A stretch of 64,000 bases of DNA from Crambe crambe (Eukaryota > Porifera > Demospongiae > Poecilosclerida > Crambeidae), in the NCBI GenBank assembly GCA_963924555.1, contig OZ004583.1:2389501-2453500 (forward strand). The letters run 5' to 3'. Below are positions 35,678 to 45,302 of the stretch, piece after piece. The notes beneath the pieces were generated by a model that worked only from the letters and a program-made list of their open reading frames with translations, had not been told where the DNA came from and did no database searches. The position numbers and the translations under genes were made by a program. The stretch's first letter is position 1. The number at the start of each line of letters is the position of its first letter.

Positions 35678-36225
35678 ACTGAATTGAATAAAACATGGAT
35701 TCAGGTAAAGCCAGAGGCATTGGCTTTGACATATGCACACGTTCAGCAAGATATGTAGGAAGTAGAATTACACAATGCCTATCCTTCATGCTGAGTTGCT
35801 AAAGGATCTTTTGGATATAATTGTCTTAAACCCTAGCTGGATATATATAGTACTGTATTGTATCGTTTTTTAATCATTTTTGTGTAATTTAACAGGATTG
35901 TGAAGTTAAGTCTGAAATTAAATTGATAAAGTTGATTGTACTAAGAACGAACACTTTCAGACCTGTTGTGTCTTTTGTATTGAACTGTTATCAGTGTGTG
36001 TGTGTGCATTCCAGATTTAACACTGCACCCCTTCATTTTTCTTTTCATTTACATCCCAACCTTTGAAACAAAAATTTGAAATTTCTTTAATAAGAAGCTA
36101 AAGATGAAGATAGCTACAGTGAAATCTCTGAAAAAGGACTCTGCAAGAGGACAAACCTCTCAATGTGTCAACTATTAGCTATAATTATTATACAAACATA
36201 TACATTATGTGGTCAGTTGTCATGG

Positions 36226-38774
36226 CTACCACTCCAGTACATAGAACCAGTAGTAAGTCATGTGAGCACCTTCCCTTGAGTCTGAAGTGTAGCAGCCAGG
36301 AAGAAGCGAGCGTTTAGGGTTTGCATCTGTTGGAACTCGGTAAGAATAATCCCACTGGATCTTGCAAGTGGGTGGTGATGCGTCCTCGATGTCATGTGAA
36401 TGGAAAACCAGCTCCACATAAGTGTGGGTCTGCCCCTTCCCATCTTCTGGATAATTAAAATAATTAATAGTGCCTTGACAGGTGGGGGATGAAGCAGCTA
36501 TAGTTACATCATGGATGTTACTAATAAGTTGTGGGGGGACCACTCCCACTCCTTATGGGGCATTGGGATGAAACAGCAATATAGTCACATCTCAAAATCT
36601 CATGGACATTATATAGTAAGTTGTGGGGGGACCACTTCTACTCCTTACGGCCACCACATGATGACCTACAGGCCTGTAGCCAGCAGGCGGCTCAACGGGC
36701 TTGAGCCCCCCCCCCTTTTGATGGAAATAATTATACGTAATAATTATAGCATAGTCACTTGCTGAATTGATAACCATAGTTAATCTTCCTGAGCCATCCC
36801 TTTTCTAAAATCCTGGCTACAGGCCTGACCTACAAGCATGCTGTATGAAAATTTCATTTGGGTATTTTGTGGTGAACCACATGAATTCCTTGTCACAAAA
36901 ATTTACCCCCAGCATTAGCACAGATAAGGGTAGACGTGGAGTAGTGTAACAAGAATCTAAAGACCATTTCCACAAATTATTATGGATTTGCACAGATACC
37001 TTAGCTTGAAACCTACTGACAAGGAAATAGCAAGTTTCCATGTGAAGATCATGGAATAATTATGCTTTGCTTTTGCATATCCAAAAATACGCTGTGTTTC
37101 CATACTTAACTACTTACTTCTTTGAGTGACATTGAAGTCCAGTGCTCCATAGTCGCATTTCCCCACATGAATGTACTGGCTTGCACTGTGCACGATGCCT
37201 GACTGAAGGGGTGGAGTCTTGGCAGTACTCAAACAACCAGTCTCTGTCTGGTTCACAGTAACAAGGAAGGTAAGACTTACAGCCTGTGGATTTCTTGGAT
37301 AATCAGGGACAAATTTATCTGCAAAAAGATGTGAGTGAGAAAGTCTTTTCAATACAGCAGATTATAGTGGAATCTGGGCACACTGTGGACTTAGTTTGGA
37401 CGAGCAGACCTTTCGATTTTTGGAGGAAAGGTCTGCTTGTCCAGAGTACTGTGGTCAGAGGTTGTCTACTCTTCCGTGAACTTTCATTTTAGGACCTTGA
37501 AGGTTATCCTATTAGTCAACCCTTTATATTTGGGAAGTCCTGATACTGGAAGGGAGGAGGAGGAAAGGGAGGTAGGGAGGGGAACTCAAGGGAGGGGCAC
37601 TGAAATATCGGTAGCTACTACATTGTTATATCATTCATTATGGTGCAAGGTGAGGGGAAGAGGGGGGGGGAGCTATCTGGCTACTACCTTCAGAGTCGAG
37701 GGACCAATCCAGGAGGTAGAACCAGTAGTAAGTCATGTGATAGCCTTCCCTGGAATCAGCTGTAAAGCACCCAGGAAGCAGTGACTCCTCCGAGTCCTCT
37801 GTACGACTTGGGCCCTGTGGGACGAGATAGCTGTAGTCCCACTGAATATCACAAATAGGTGGTGACGCATCTTCGATGACTGACGAGTGAAAAGTCAAGT
37901 AGATAGATGCCTCTCCACTTCCTCCTTTCCTGACAGAGTACACGAGTGGACCGCTATCACAATCTCCAACCATGATGTGTGATTTGTTAAGAGGCATGTC
38001 AGGCGACAGGGACTCGGTCTTAATGGTCACCATGCATGTGTCATTCTGGATTGGCGGATTCCATTTCCAGGTATCATTGACTGTCACTAGAAATGTGACC
38101 CCGCTGACCTTAGGGTCAACCTTCACTGCCAAAGACTCTAAATATAAATTATGGAGCAGTTTAGATAGATAAATAAATAAATAAATAAATAAATAAAAAT
38201 TCTCATGAGTGAACTCAGGACAATGACTTTACAGACTGAGCTAGATTCTGATATCCCCATCCTTGACCTGGAAGCTATCCCCCAGGAAGTTACCCCACCC
38301 CATCCTGGAATCCAGGAAGTTACCCCACCCCATCTTGGAAATTACTCCATCCAGGAAGTTACCCCACCCCATCCTGGAAGTTACTCCATCCAGGAAGTTA
38401 CTCCATCCTGGAAGTTACCCAGTGCAACAGGCTATAGCTAGTCTAAGATGCCCCAGAAAAATAAGGACACCTTTGTGAGATCAGAGATGGGAGCTTTGCC
38501 TACTGGCGACATACATTAAAGGTTCTTTCATTGTGAGTTAGCCCCTTCTATTAATAATAATAGGCTTGGGAATTAGTGACCTGTGATGTGATTGGTCGAT
38601 AATTATGACCTCACTTGCAATCAAGCCATATCAAATGCATGCTGGATGCACTGTAGGCTGTAGCCTATTGAGACTACTCATTGAGTATCTGCCACCAATA
38701 TAATATGTTACTAAATTATATCTACCTTTGACAGTGCAGAGAAGCAGTACTATCACAGTGCACAGTGGCTTCAT
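36226..38774 (-). CDS. Secreted protein with two copies of an unrecognised domain, four exons
   Basis: Exons in transcript order: 38774-38726, 38137-37688, 37318-37118, 36446-36226; GT-AG ends and phases agree, giving 306 aa. An in-frame ATG 18 bp upstream (38792) is possible, but the ATG at 38774 gives a clean signal peptide (MKPLCTVIVLLLCTVK). The mature protein is two tandem copies of a ~140-residue domain (residues ~17-166 and ~167-306). Each has a VxxxTFLVTVN start, a Cys shortly after, a GDC or GKCD site, and a strongly conserved end: EDASPP(I/T)C(D/K)IQWDYSY, LLPGC, DSREG, HMTYYWFYLLDW. The second copy is split by an intron. The Cys and Trp/Tyr-rich core suggests a disulphide-bonded extracellular beta domain. 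I do not recognise the family. A decayed copy of its last exon lies at 25350-25545. Confidence 0.7.
38165..38197. repeat. (AAAT)n microsatellite
   Basis: About seven aaat units lie in the first intron of the tandem-domain gene. Confidence 0.9.
38285..38425. repeat. Imperfect tandem repeat with 'caggaagttaccccaccccat'-type unit
   Basis: Five or so copies of 'ggaagttac(c/t)cca' spaced 27-36 bp apart, with 'atccagg' between them, lie in the first intron of the tandem-domain gene. Confidence 0.75.
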
Positions 38775-39256
38775 GATGCTCTTGTTATTCATCAGTGCAC
38801 ATGTTGCTCAATAATTAAGTGCATGAGGTCAAGTATATTCATATGTAGGATGATTAAACCACAAAGTTATCATTGCAAAATTTAATTGTGCTGCAGGAAA
38901 TTATTACGATTATGATTATGACAGTGTATGCAGTGAATAGCTCATACATGTCTTGTTCTTCTCACATGCTATATAGCTATGTATATATGTAGCGAATTTG
39001 CTTCTGCCACAGAAACTGTACTTCAAGTCTATATATGTTTTAGATATGAGAATAAGAAGTACCTATTAAATAGAGGATGTCCTACCCCATGTAGTCTATT
39101 CCTTTCGAAATCCCTGAAATATACTTAGTGTAGCTATGTAGCTACTCTGTTTCTTATCCCTCCTTCAATTTCATCACTCTTCTTCACCTCATGCAAGTCA
39201 TTCCAGCATCTTTTCACTCATAGTCCTGAATCCTGATCAAAACACAATGCAGCATT

Positions 39257-39294
39257 AGCCTCGTTTCCAGAGAGGAAGACCTGGAAACGAGGCT
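39257..39294. repeat. Perfect 14-bp inverted repeat with 10-nt loop
   Basis: AGCCTCGTTTCCAG at 39257-39270 is followed after 10 nt by its exact complement at 39281-39294. It could be a hairpin, or the joined ends of a deleted transposon. Confidence 0.8.
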
Positions 39295-39668
39295 GATGCA
39301 GCAAAATAAACTTACCAAGGCTAGCTAACCATCAATTTTCGTTAAATTTTTTTGCCTCCAAATTTTGCAAGAACCATTATGATATCATTGGTTAGTTGTT
39401 TGATCAAAGAATTAGAATAGGTAGCCAATCCTGACGCAAGTTTCTAAGGCACATTCTGTGGCTATTGTTACGTAGTGCAGGTATAAAAAGGAGTAAGTTG
39501 GAGTAAGCACATACGGCAAATAAGATCCCATATAGGGGGGAATGGGGATGTGTAACTTGAGCTCTGACCTCGAGTGGCCATTACCTTATGTGTAAAAATA
39601 ATAACCCCTTCTTAAGTAAACATCTTGTGAACTGTATCAGGAATATCGTACATACATTCAGTGAAGCC

Positions 39669-39709
39669 AAATACACACAAATTATTTGCTTTTCACAAGT
39701 CTTCATGTA
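39669..39709 (-). promoter_or_regulatory. Conserved 3'UTR word of beta-helix copy 2
   Basis: Just past the stop the transcript strand reads 'tacatgaagacttgtgaaaa', then 'aaataatttgtgtgtattt'. The same ~41-nt word follows the stops of copy 3 (49542-49583) and copy 4 (62890-62930). It may be a 3'-processing or mRNA-stability element, or simply recent common ancestry. Confidence 0.5.
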
Positions 39710-39714
39710 GCTAG

Positions 39715-42700
39715 CTAATCAGTATTGGTGCCAATGCCTGACGATCCTGTGCTCAATTCTCCATGATCCGCTACACCCACTAGAGTTGATAGAGTGGTGT
39801 GGGTATTTGATCCACGCTGCCCATCTCCATTATCAGTATCATGGTGTAAGAATGAACGATACCGATTCCCATCTTCAGCACGTCTGAAAAAATCCGTGTC
39901 AGCCAGCAAATCTTCATCGTCTGTTAGCTTGCCAACATTAACACTAGCACTCTCATCAATATCGTCTGAGCTTATGCTCAAATTGCCTATCTTCATCTTT
40001 GCAGTGATCCAGCGATAGAGGATAGTTTTTTTCAGAATCTTGAAGGCTAGGTAGGTAAGCATATAGATGAGAGGAAACCAAATGAAGCAGAACTGAGTCA
40101 AATAGAGACCTATGAACACTTTATCATCCAACCCTTGAACATAGAGAGACAGCCCGTAGATAATGATGGATAAAGAGTTGATTATTGAAAGATTGAGAAA
40201 TAAGAGTGTATCAACAAAGTTGAATGCTTCTTTTTGGTAAGGCCTGAAAACAGCCACGAGAACAATCATTATAGTGAGGAGAACTTGCTGTGTGATGAAC
40301 TGAATGAAATAATCAGCTGAGCTCACACTAATGGCTATGATGCAGAGACGAAATACGAAATAGAGTCCCACAAAAACCCGGCGATTAGGCTTGTGGTAAC
40401 CTTGGAATGCATCCAGGAAGGCATGCATAGATAAAGTGGGCCACACTCTCCTAAAGCGTGTAAATGCTTCCTTATCAAGAAGGCGATCGATTAGCTGTGG
40501 GATTCCAAGGAGAAAGAGAGGTGGCAGCAGAACAAAGGCGATCATGAACAGTATAGCCAACATACCATAAGGTAAGAGAAACTCCCTGCTTGCAAAGGAA
40601 AGGTGACCAGCCAACGCAATTCTAGCATCATTTAATATGATTCCATCCTCATCGAATAATCTCTGCATTGCTAGAGACTTCATAGTCACAACACTGAACT
40701 TAGTGTAAGAGAGCAAGATGAATGAAGCTAAGGCATGAAGTAATGGCCTACTTCGATGTCTCCTTTTACCTTTCTTGAGTATCGGGAAGTTGATGGATGA
40801 TCGTATGCTTATCTTCTCTCGACAGCAAAGACATTTGATTGTTTTCAGTTTCGTTAAGAGATAGATCATTAGGACAATCATTAAAGGGAGTATAGCAAGT
40901 GTGTACTCGAGGCAAAGCACGTCAAGTGTATTGAAGTTTCTGCCAATGCAAAATGGATCCATCACATCTGCAAAAGAGTTGAGATTGAAAATTCCATAGA
41001 CAAAGAGGTATGATTTCCGGAGGTTTGTTGTGTTGAAGAGGCTGTGGTTTTTGGTGTTCACACTGAAGATTTCAATGCTTATCATTTGTGCATACAAGAT
41101 GAACCCAGTCACTGCACTGCTTGTCAACTTCAGGTTGAAAAAGATGATGCCAATGATAAGAAGGATGTAAGGCACATATGCAAAGATTAAGAACAAAAAG
41201 ATGTTCTTGACCAGATTGGTCGTATTGTCACATCGAGTACACACATAGTCGTACGAGTTAACAGCCGTAGAATAGCCGTCTTTACATCGGCCACATAGTG
41301 GACCAGTTCTGTTTCTGACTCCACACACTGCCTCATCTAATTCATCATAGGAATTCGGGAGTAGACAGAAAGTGGCACCTTTGAAATACTGCTCACTGTA
41401 AAGGTTTGGTAATAGGCCCATCACAAGTTTTCCGTCTCTGAATCCAGTGGGGTCTTCCCCAATCCAATAGTTCCAGGGAATCTGAGCTCTATAGTTCAAT
41501 GTAGAACAATTCAAAGTATTCTGAAAGCTCTCAGGGTAACAATCACACGTCCCAATTTCATCTGAAATATTAGAAGGCGATTTGAAATAGAAGCCTGGAG
41601 GACATTTTTGGAGATCAATTTCAAGTCGAAGAATGTAAGGTCTAGCTCCTGAGCTCTCTAGTTCTAATGTTATGGTGTTATTTTCCTGTCCTGTGATGAC
41701 CAGGTAATTTTCAGAAATCAGGGAAAATATAGGGTCCACTCGAGCAACTTTGGCACTATCACTCACAGATTTGATTTTTAATGGCATGTAGCCTGTTGAG
41801 TTTGTGATATTACGCTTCAGATCATCAAATACAGATATGGGCAGCATGAAGCCTTGACCAGGAAATGACGTTATTCTCGATTTGTTAGTGAATACATACT
41901 TGTCTCCTAGTGTCTTGATCTCTTTGGTACAATTACTATCCTTGAAAGTCCAGTGGAGATTACTACAGAACACAAGTGATTGACTTAGTGGCATATCTTC
42001 ATCGACTTCATTAAGAGCACATGGATATACTGAAGTGGAGAATATAGAGTTTCTGGGAAGTCCAGTGGATGTGTTATTAAAGAATGTAAAAGAGGCCTTC
42101 CATTTCTGCCTATCAGAGAATGGATCATGATACCGAATGAAGCAGGCAAAGTTGGATCTGAGTGCGCCTTGGGCTGCATTATAGTTGTAAATCGCTCCTC
42201 CCTCGCGGGCTAAGTTATGGGCAAAGTACATCTTGGTGTTATCGTTGATGACAATATGCGAATCTCCCAAAAGAGCCAGTGCTCCTCCAGTATCTCCCCT
42301 GTTATTCACAAAGGACATGTCAGAATCGCAGAAGTCAGCATGTGTTCCCACAATGACCACTGTACTCCCATGATTATCAGAGAACAACGAAACTTTAGTA
42401 AAGTTTAAGGAGACAAGGTAAGTGTAGATCACTCCCATCCCAGCTTCATAACTTGGTGCTTTTGGAGCATAATCGATGGAGTTTTGCTCGATGGTGCAGT
42501 TCTCAATCAACACAGGACTGACTAGTCCAGCAGAGTAAACATGACGCATTTCCAAATGCACTGCAGCTCCAAGAAGAGCCACATTTTCTTGGAAAGTGCT
42601 GCCGATAATCCTCACTAAAGTTGTCTGCTCAATCAACAGTCTAGTTTGATGTGTTGGAGAAAAAGAAAATGCTCCTCCTTGTAATGCACGATTACGTACA

Positions 42701-43932
42701 AAATGGCTTCCAGTTACAGTCACACTATTTCTCTTCAAAGATTTATCCAAAAGGGGACCTTGGCCTAAGTCTAGTAGAGATGTGATTCGCATTCCACCAC
42801 CCGTACCGAATTTTGTCAAACGATCACAGCTATTCTCTTCGAAGACTGTTCGCTCGACTTCCACTTGATTACCCATGCCACTATCCTCGAACATGACATA
42901 GAGTCCACCACCTAGCATTGCTTTGTTGTTTTTGAATTGGCAGTCGATAACTTGAATACTGTTATTGCTGGCATTGCTTTTGAAATAGAGAGCCAGTCCA
43001 CCCCCTAAGCCAAGTCCAATATGGTTTTGTTTAGAAGGGATTATACGAGATGTCTGAGTTGCTTTAACTTCGTTGTAGTTGAAATTGGAACGATAGAAAG
43101 TGTACTTTGAATTCTTGTTATGAGACGTTTGATGGTTGGTGGCATTGCACATGTTATGGTTGCTGGGAACACAGTATGAAAACTCGATGATGAACCCTCC
43201 ACCATCATCATTTATTGTGTCATTTCCAAAAGTATTGTTTATAAAGTTTGAATCATACACATTCACTGTTCCATCCACATCGTACATACCGACTCCTAGG
43301 GAACTCGGACTTTGTTGGACTGTCACTTGACATAAAGAGACGTCAGTACAGTTATAGAAGAACAAACCAACCTTGAATGGAATCAGAGAGAATTCAGTTT
43401 TGCTGAAGTTTCTACTCGTACTAACTCTCAGGACTCCACAGTATGATAACTCAATGTTTTGTATTCGTATTCGATCCGCATTCCAGAATCCCAGTCCAGC
43501 TCCTGACAAGCACTCAATTTGAGCACTATCAGTTGTGCTGTTACCAATAAAGGCAACGTCAGAGAGTTCTTCAAAGAAAGTAGCATTGGACTCCTCCTTT
43601 AAATAGTGGGTGATGTCACTCCCTGTAGCAAACACGTATGCTGTAGAATTTCTGTGAAACTTGAAAGCTGTATTGATATCTGGACAATCCATTTCTTCAC
43701 TAAACTCCTTAGGGTTACAGTCACCATCTCCATTCGACTTGGTTGTCGGATCTATTCTGATAACATAATTGTATCCCCAATGGAAATCAGTAGAGGAGCA
43801 CACTTCATCATAATTGGGTGGTTTGTCTTCTTTGAAGCTTTCATCATAATCAGTTTGAAGACTTTCTGCAGAGCAATGGCTCCAGGTCATGATCAGGATG
43901 AAGACCAAGAGAAGTAGTTTTGTTATATCCAT
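39715..43932 (-). CDS. Beta-helix / Cys-rich / multi-pass membrane protein, copy 2
   Basis: Intronless coding region of about 1405 aa. I chose the ATG at 43932 (MDITKLLLLVFILIMTWSHCSAES, a clear signal peptide) over 43935 and 43950. A beta-helix part with FxxN...GGA units spans ~50-770 (KNNKAMLGGGLYV, VNNRGDTGGALALL). The Cys-rich stalk covers ~775-905 (CPPGFYF, WIGEDPTGF, ELDEAVCGVRNRTGPLCG). Nine or ten hydrophobic spans lie at ~907-1290. The Ser/acidic tail ends near SSGIGTNTD and holds RRAEDGNRYRS, conserved in copies 3 and 4. It is divergent from copy 3, with which it shares the TATA block and leader intron (44119-43960). Compared with copy 1, the first ~180 residues are almost the same at the DNA level, while the rest is clearly more diverged. 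Function unknown; a surface sensor or recognition receptor is an inference from the layout. Confidence 0.88.
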   Translation of the reverse strand: MDITKLLLLVFILIMTWSHCSAESLQTDYDESFKEDKPPNYDEVCSSTDFHWGYNYVIRIDPTTKSNGDGDCNPKEFSEEMDCPDINTAFKFHRNSTAYVFATGSDITHYLKEESNATFFEELSDVAFIGNSTTDSAQIECLSGAGLGFWNADRIRIQNIELSYCGVLRVSTSRNFSKTEFSLIPFKVGLFFYNCTDVSLCQVTVQQSPSSLGVGMYDVDGTVNVYDSNFINNTFGNDTINDDGGGFIIEFSYCVPSNHNMCNATNHQTSHNKNSKYTFYRSNFNYNEVKATQTSRIIPSKQNHIGLGLGGGLALYFKSNASNNSIQVIDCQFKNNKAMLGGGLYVMFEDSGMGNQVEVERTVFEENSCDRLTKFGTGGGMRITSLLDLGQGPLLDKSLKRNSVTVTGSHFVRNRALQGGAFSFSPTHQTRLLIEQTTLVRIIGSTFQENVALLGAAVHLEMRHVYSAGLVSPVLIENCTIEQNSIDYAPKAPSYEAGMGVIYTYLVSLNFTKVSLFSDNHGSTVVIVGTHADFCDSDMSFVNNRGDTGGALALLGDSHIVINDNTKMYFAHNLAREGGAIYNYNAAQGALRSNFACFIRYHDPFSDRQKWKASFTFFNNTSTGLPRNSIFSTSVYPCALNEVDEDMPLSQSLVFCSNLHWTFKDSNCTKEIKTLGDKYVFTNKSRITSFPGQGFMLPISVFDDLKRNITNSTGYMPLKIKSVSDSAKVARVDPIFSLISENYLVITGQENNTITLELESSGARPYILRLEIDLQKCPPGFYFKSPSNISDEIGTCDCYPESFQNTLNCSTLNYRAQIPWNYWIGEDPTGFRDGKLVMGLLPNLYSEQYFKGATFCLLPNSYDELDEAVCGVRNRTGPLCGRCKDGYSTAVNSYDYVCTRCDNTTNLVKNIFLFLIFAYVPYILLIIGIIFFNLKLTSSAVTGFILYAQMISIEIFSVNTKNHSLFNTTNLRKSYLFVYGIFNLNSFADVMDPFCIGRNFNTLDVLCLEYTLAILPLMIVLMIYLLTKLKTIKCLCCREKISIRSSINFPILKKGKRRHRSRPLLHALASFILLSYTKFSVVTMKSLAMQRLFDEDGIILNDARIALAGHLSFASREFLLPYGMLAILFMIAFVLLPPLFLLGIPQLIDRLLDKEAFTRFRRVWPTLSMHAFLDAFQGYHKPNRRVFVGLYFVFRLCIIAISVSSADYFIQFITQQVLLTIMIVLVAVFRPYQKEAFNFVDTLLFLNLSIINSLSIIIYGLSLYVQGLDDKVFIGLYLTQFCFIWFPLIYMLTYLAFKILKKTILYRWITAKMKIGNLSISSDDIDESASVNVGKLTDDEDLLADTDFFRRAEDGNRYRSFLHHDTDNGDGQRGSNTHTTLSTLVGVADHGELSTGSSGIGTNTD

Positions 43933-43959
43933 CATCCACTCGAACTGCATGAGAATTGG

Positions 43960-44230
43960 CTGTTACATACTTTAGCTCTGTACCATGCAGCTATAAGCCT
44001 AATAAAAACATAAGAAAAGATCATGTTAGCCATCAAAACTAATAGTAGTTTTTCAGTTAGCTATAGCTGGTGTACGTAGCTAGCTATAGCAAACTAGGCA
44101 CAGCTATGCAGACAAACCTCTTCACTGTTTGATGAGGCTTCTCTCTAGCTTTTCCTGATAGTCAAGACTCTTTGAGTGCTGGAAGAATCCCTCCCTCTAT
44201 ATATAGCAACGTTTGAATGGATAATAGAGA
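43960..44230 (-). promoter_or_regulatory. Promoter, leader exon and leader intron of beta-helix copy 2
   Basis: On the minus strand a TATATATAG (44196-44206) is followed by 'agggagggattctt', 'agtcttga' and 'cagtgaagaggtttgtctgc'. These words occur in the same order upstream of copies 3 and 4. The leader exon would end at 44120 before gtttgt and resume at 43959 after taacag, leaving a short 5'UTR before the ATG at 43932. Confidence 0.6.
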
Positions 44231-44614
44231 TTCTTGTGGTGAGTTGCAGATAGTAGCCATGAAGCCCTATATGGCATGTGGTAGACCTCTCTTTCCTCCT
44301 AGGAGTTTTAATTAGCCAGCAAATAAGGCAGCTGGATACTTTTCAATAATAGCTATACTAAAATGATGCAGAGACAGTTTTATAGTGGGATACTGTAGGG
44401 GTACTGTAGAGAAGGAATGGAATAATTAACTGAGGCATGTACGTAGCTAGCTATTCCAAAGATTCAGCTAAATACTTCTGGAACCTAGGTAGCTAGGTAG
44501 CTACGTAGTTGACTTGGTAACAGATCTCTCTCCGACTTCCCAGAATTGATGTACATAGAACTAAGAAGGTCACCTCCTGTGAGTACAGACACGTGGTGTG
44601 ATGTGATGTGGTGA

Positions 44615-45258
44615 GAATTATGAGTATCCAAACTCAAGGAGGAAATAGAAGAGTAGCTATCACATGCACGGAAAAACCATATAGGACTAACATAGCTACT
44701 ATTTGTGGCTCAACACTCACAATACTCACAATTAAAGTTTGTAAGTATTGTCCATTCAGATGTTGCCATATATAAAGGGGGAGGGATTCTTCTAGCACAG
44801 TCTTGATAATTAATTTTACATACGTATATAAATTATATACAGCTTTGAGGAAAGCATCACCAATAAGTGAAAAGGTTAGTCTGCATAGCTGTAGCTACCT
44901 GTATAGCTACATACTCACTATGCTAACTATTTTTATCTATTTAGATAGCTACATTATCTAATAGCTGATTTGTTCCCATAGAGAGTCTTTCCCAAGGTGT
45001 GAAAGCCTGGTTTGATATGATGCTGTGATAGTACTCTCTAAGTAGGGATGGCATGGATGCTCCATTGGAGTAGTACTTAATACATAATAATCCAGCTAGA
45101 CTTTGGGGCCACGTGGCTTGGTTTGATATGATGCTGCAGTCATAGTCCAGCTGAATTTTGGGGTCACTTAACATTTTTATTTAGAAGAAACATTTGTACT
45201 CACTTGTTTTTAATAAAAGTATCTTTTCTTATATCTATTTAGCTACATTATCTAACAG
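44615..45258 (+). promoter_or_regulatory. Promoter, leader exon and leader intron of beta-helix copy 3
   Basis: A TATATAAAG (about 44769-44777) precedes 'gggagggattcttctagca', then 'agtgaaaaggttagtctgc'. The block from 44615 to ~44890 closely matches 58290-58535 upstream of copy 4 and, inverted, 44110-44230 upstream of copy 2. The leader exon ends at 44874 and resumes at 45259 after ctaacag. The leader intron is 384 bp here against 94 bp in copy 4. Confidence 0.65.
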
Positions 45259-45302
45259 CCAAGAGTACGTAGTTCCTATACAAGAGTCCTTCCCAAGGTG
45301 TG

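Larger units (their letters stand above)
38775..39714. other. Spacer between the tandem-domain gene and beta-helix copy 2
   Basis: It holds the promoter side of the tandem-domain gene and the 3' flank of beta-helix copy 2. A perfect inverted repeat (39257-39270 and 39281-39294, AGCCTCGTTTCCAG) with a 10-nt loop is the only clear structure. No gene is seen. Confidence 0.5.
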
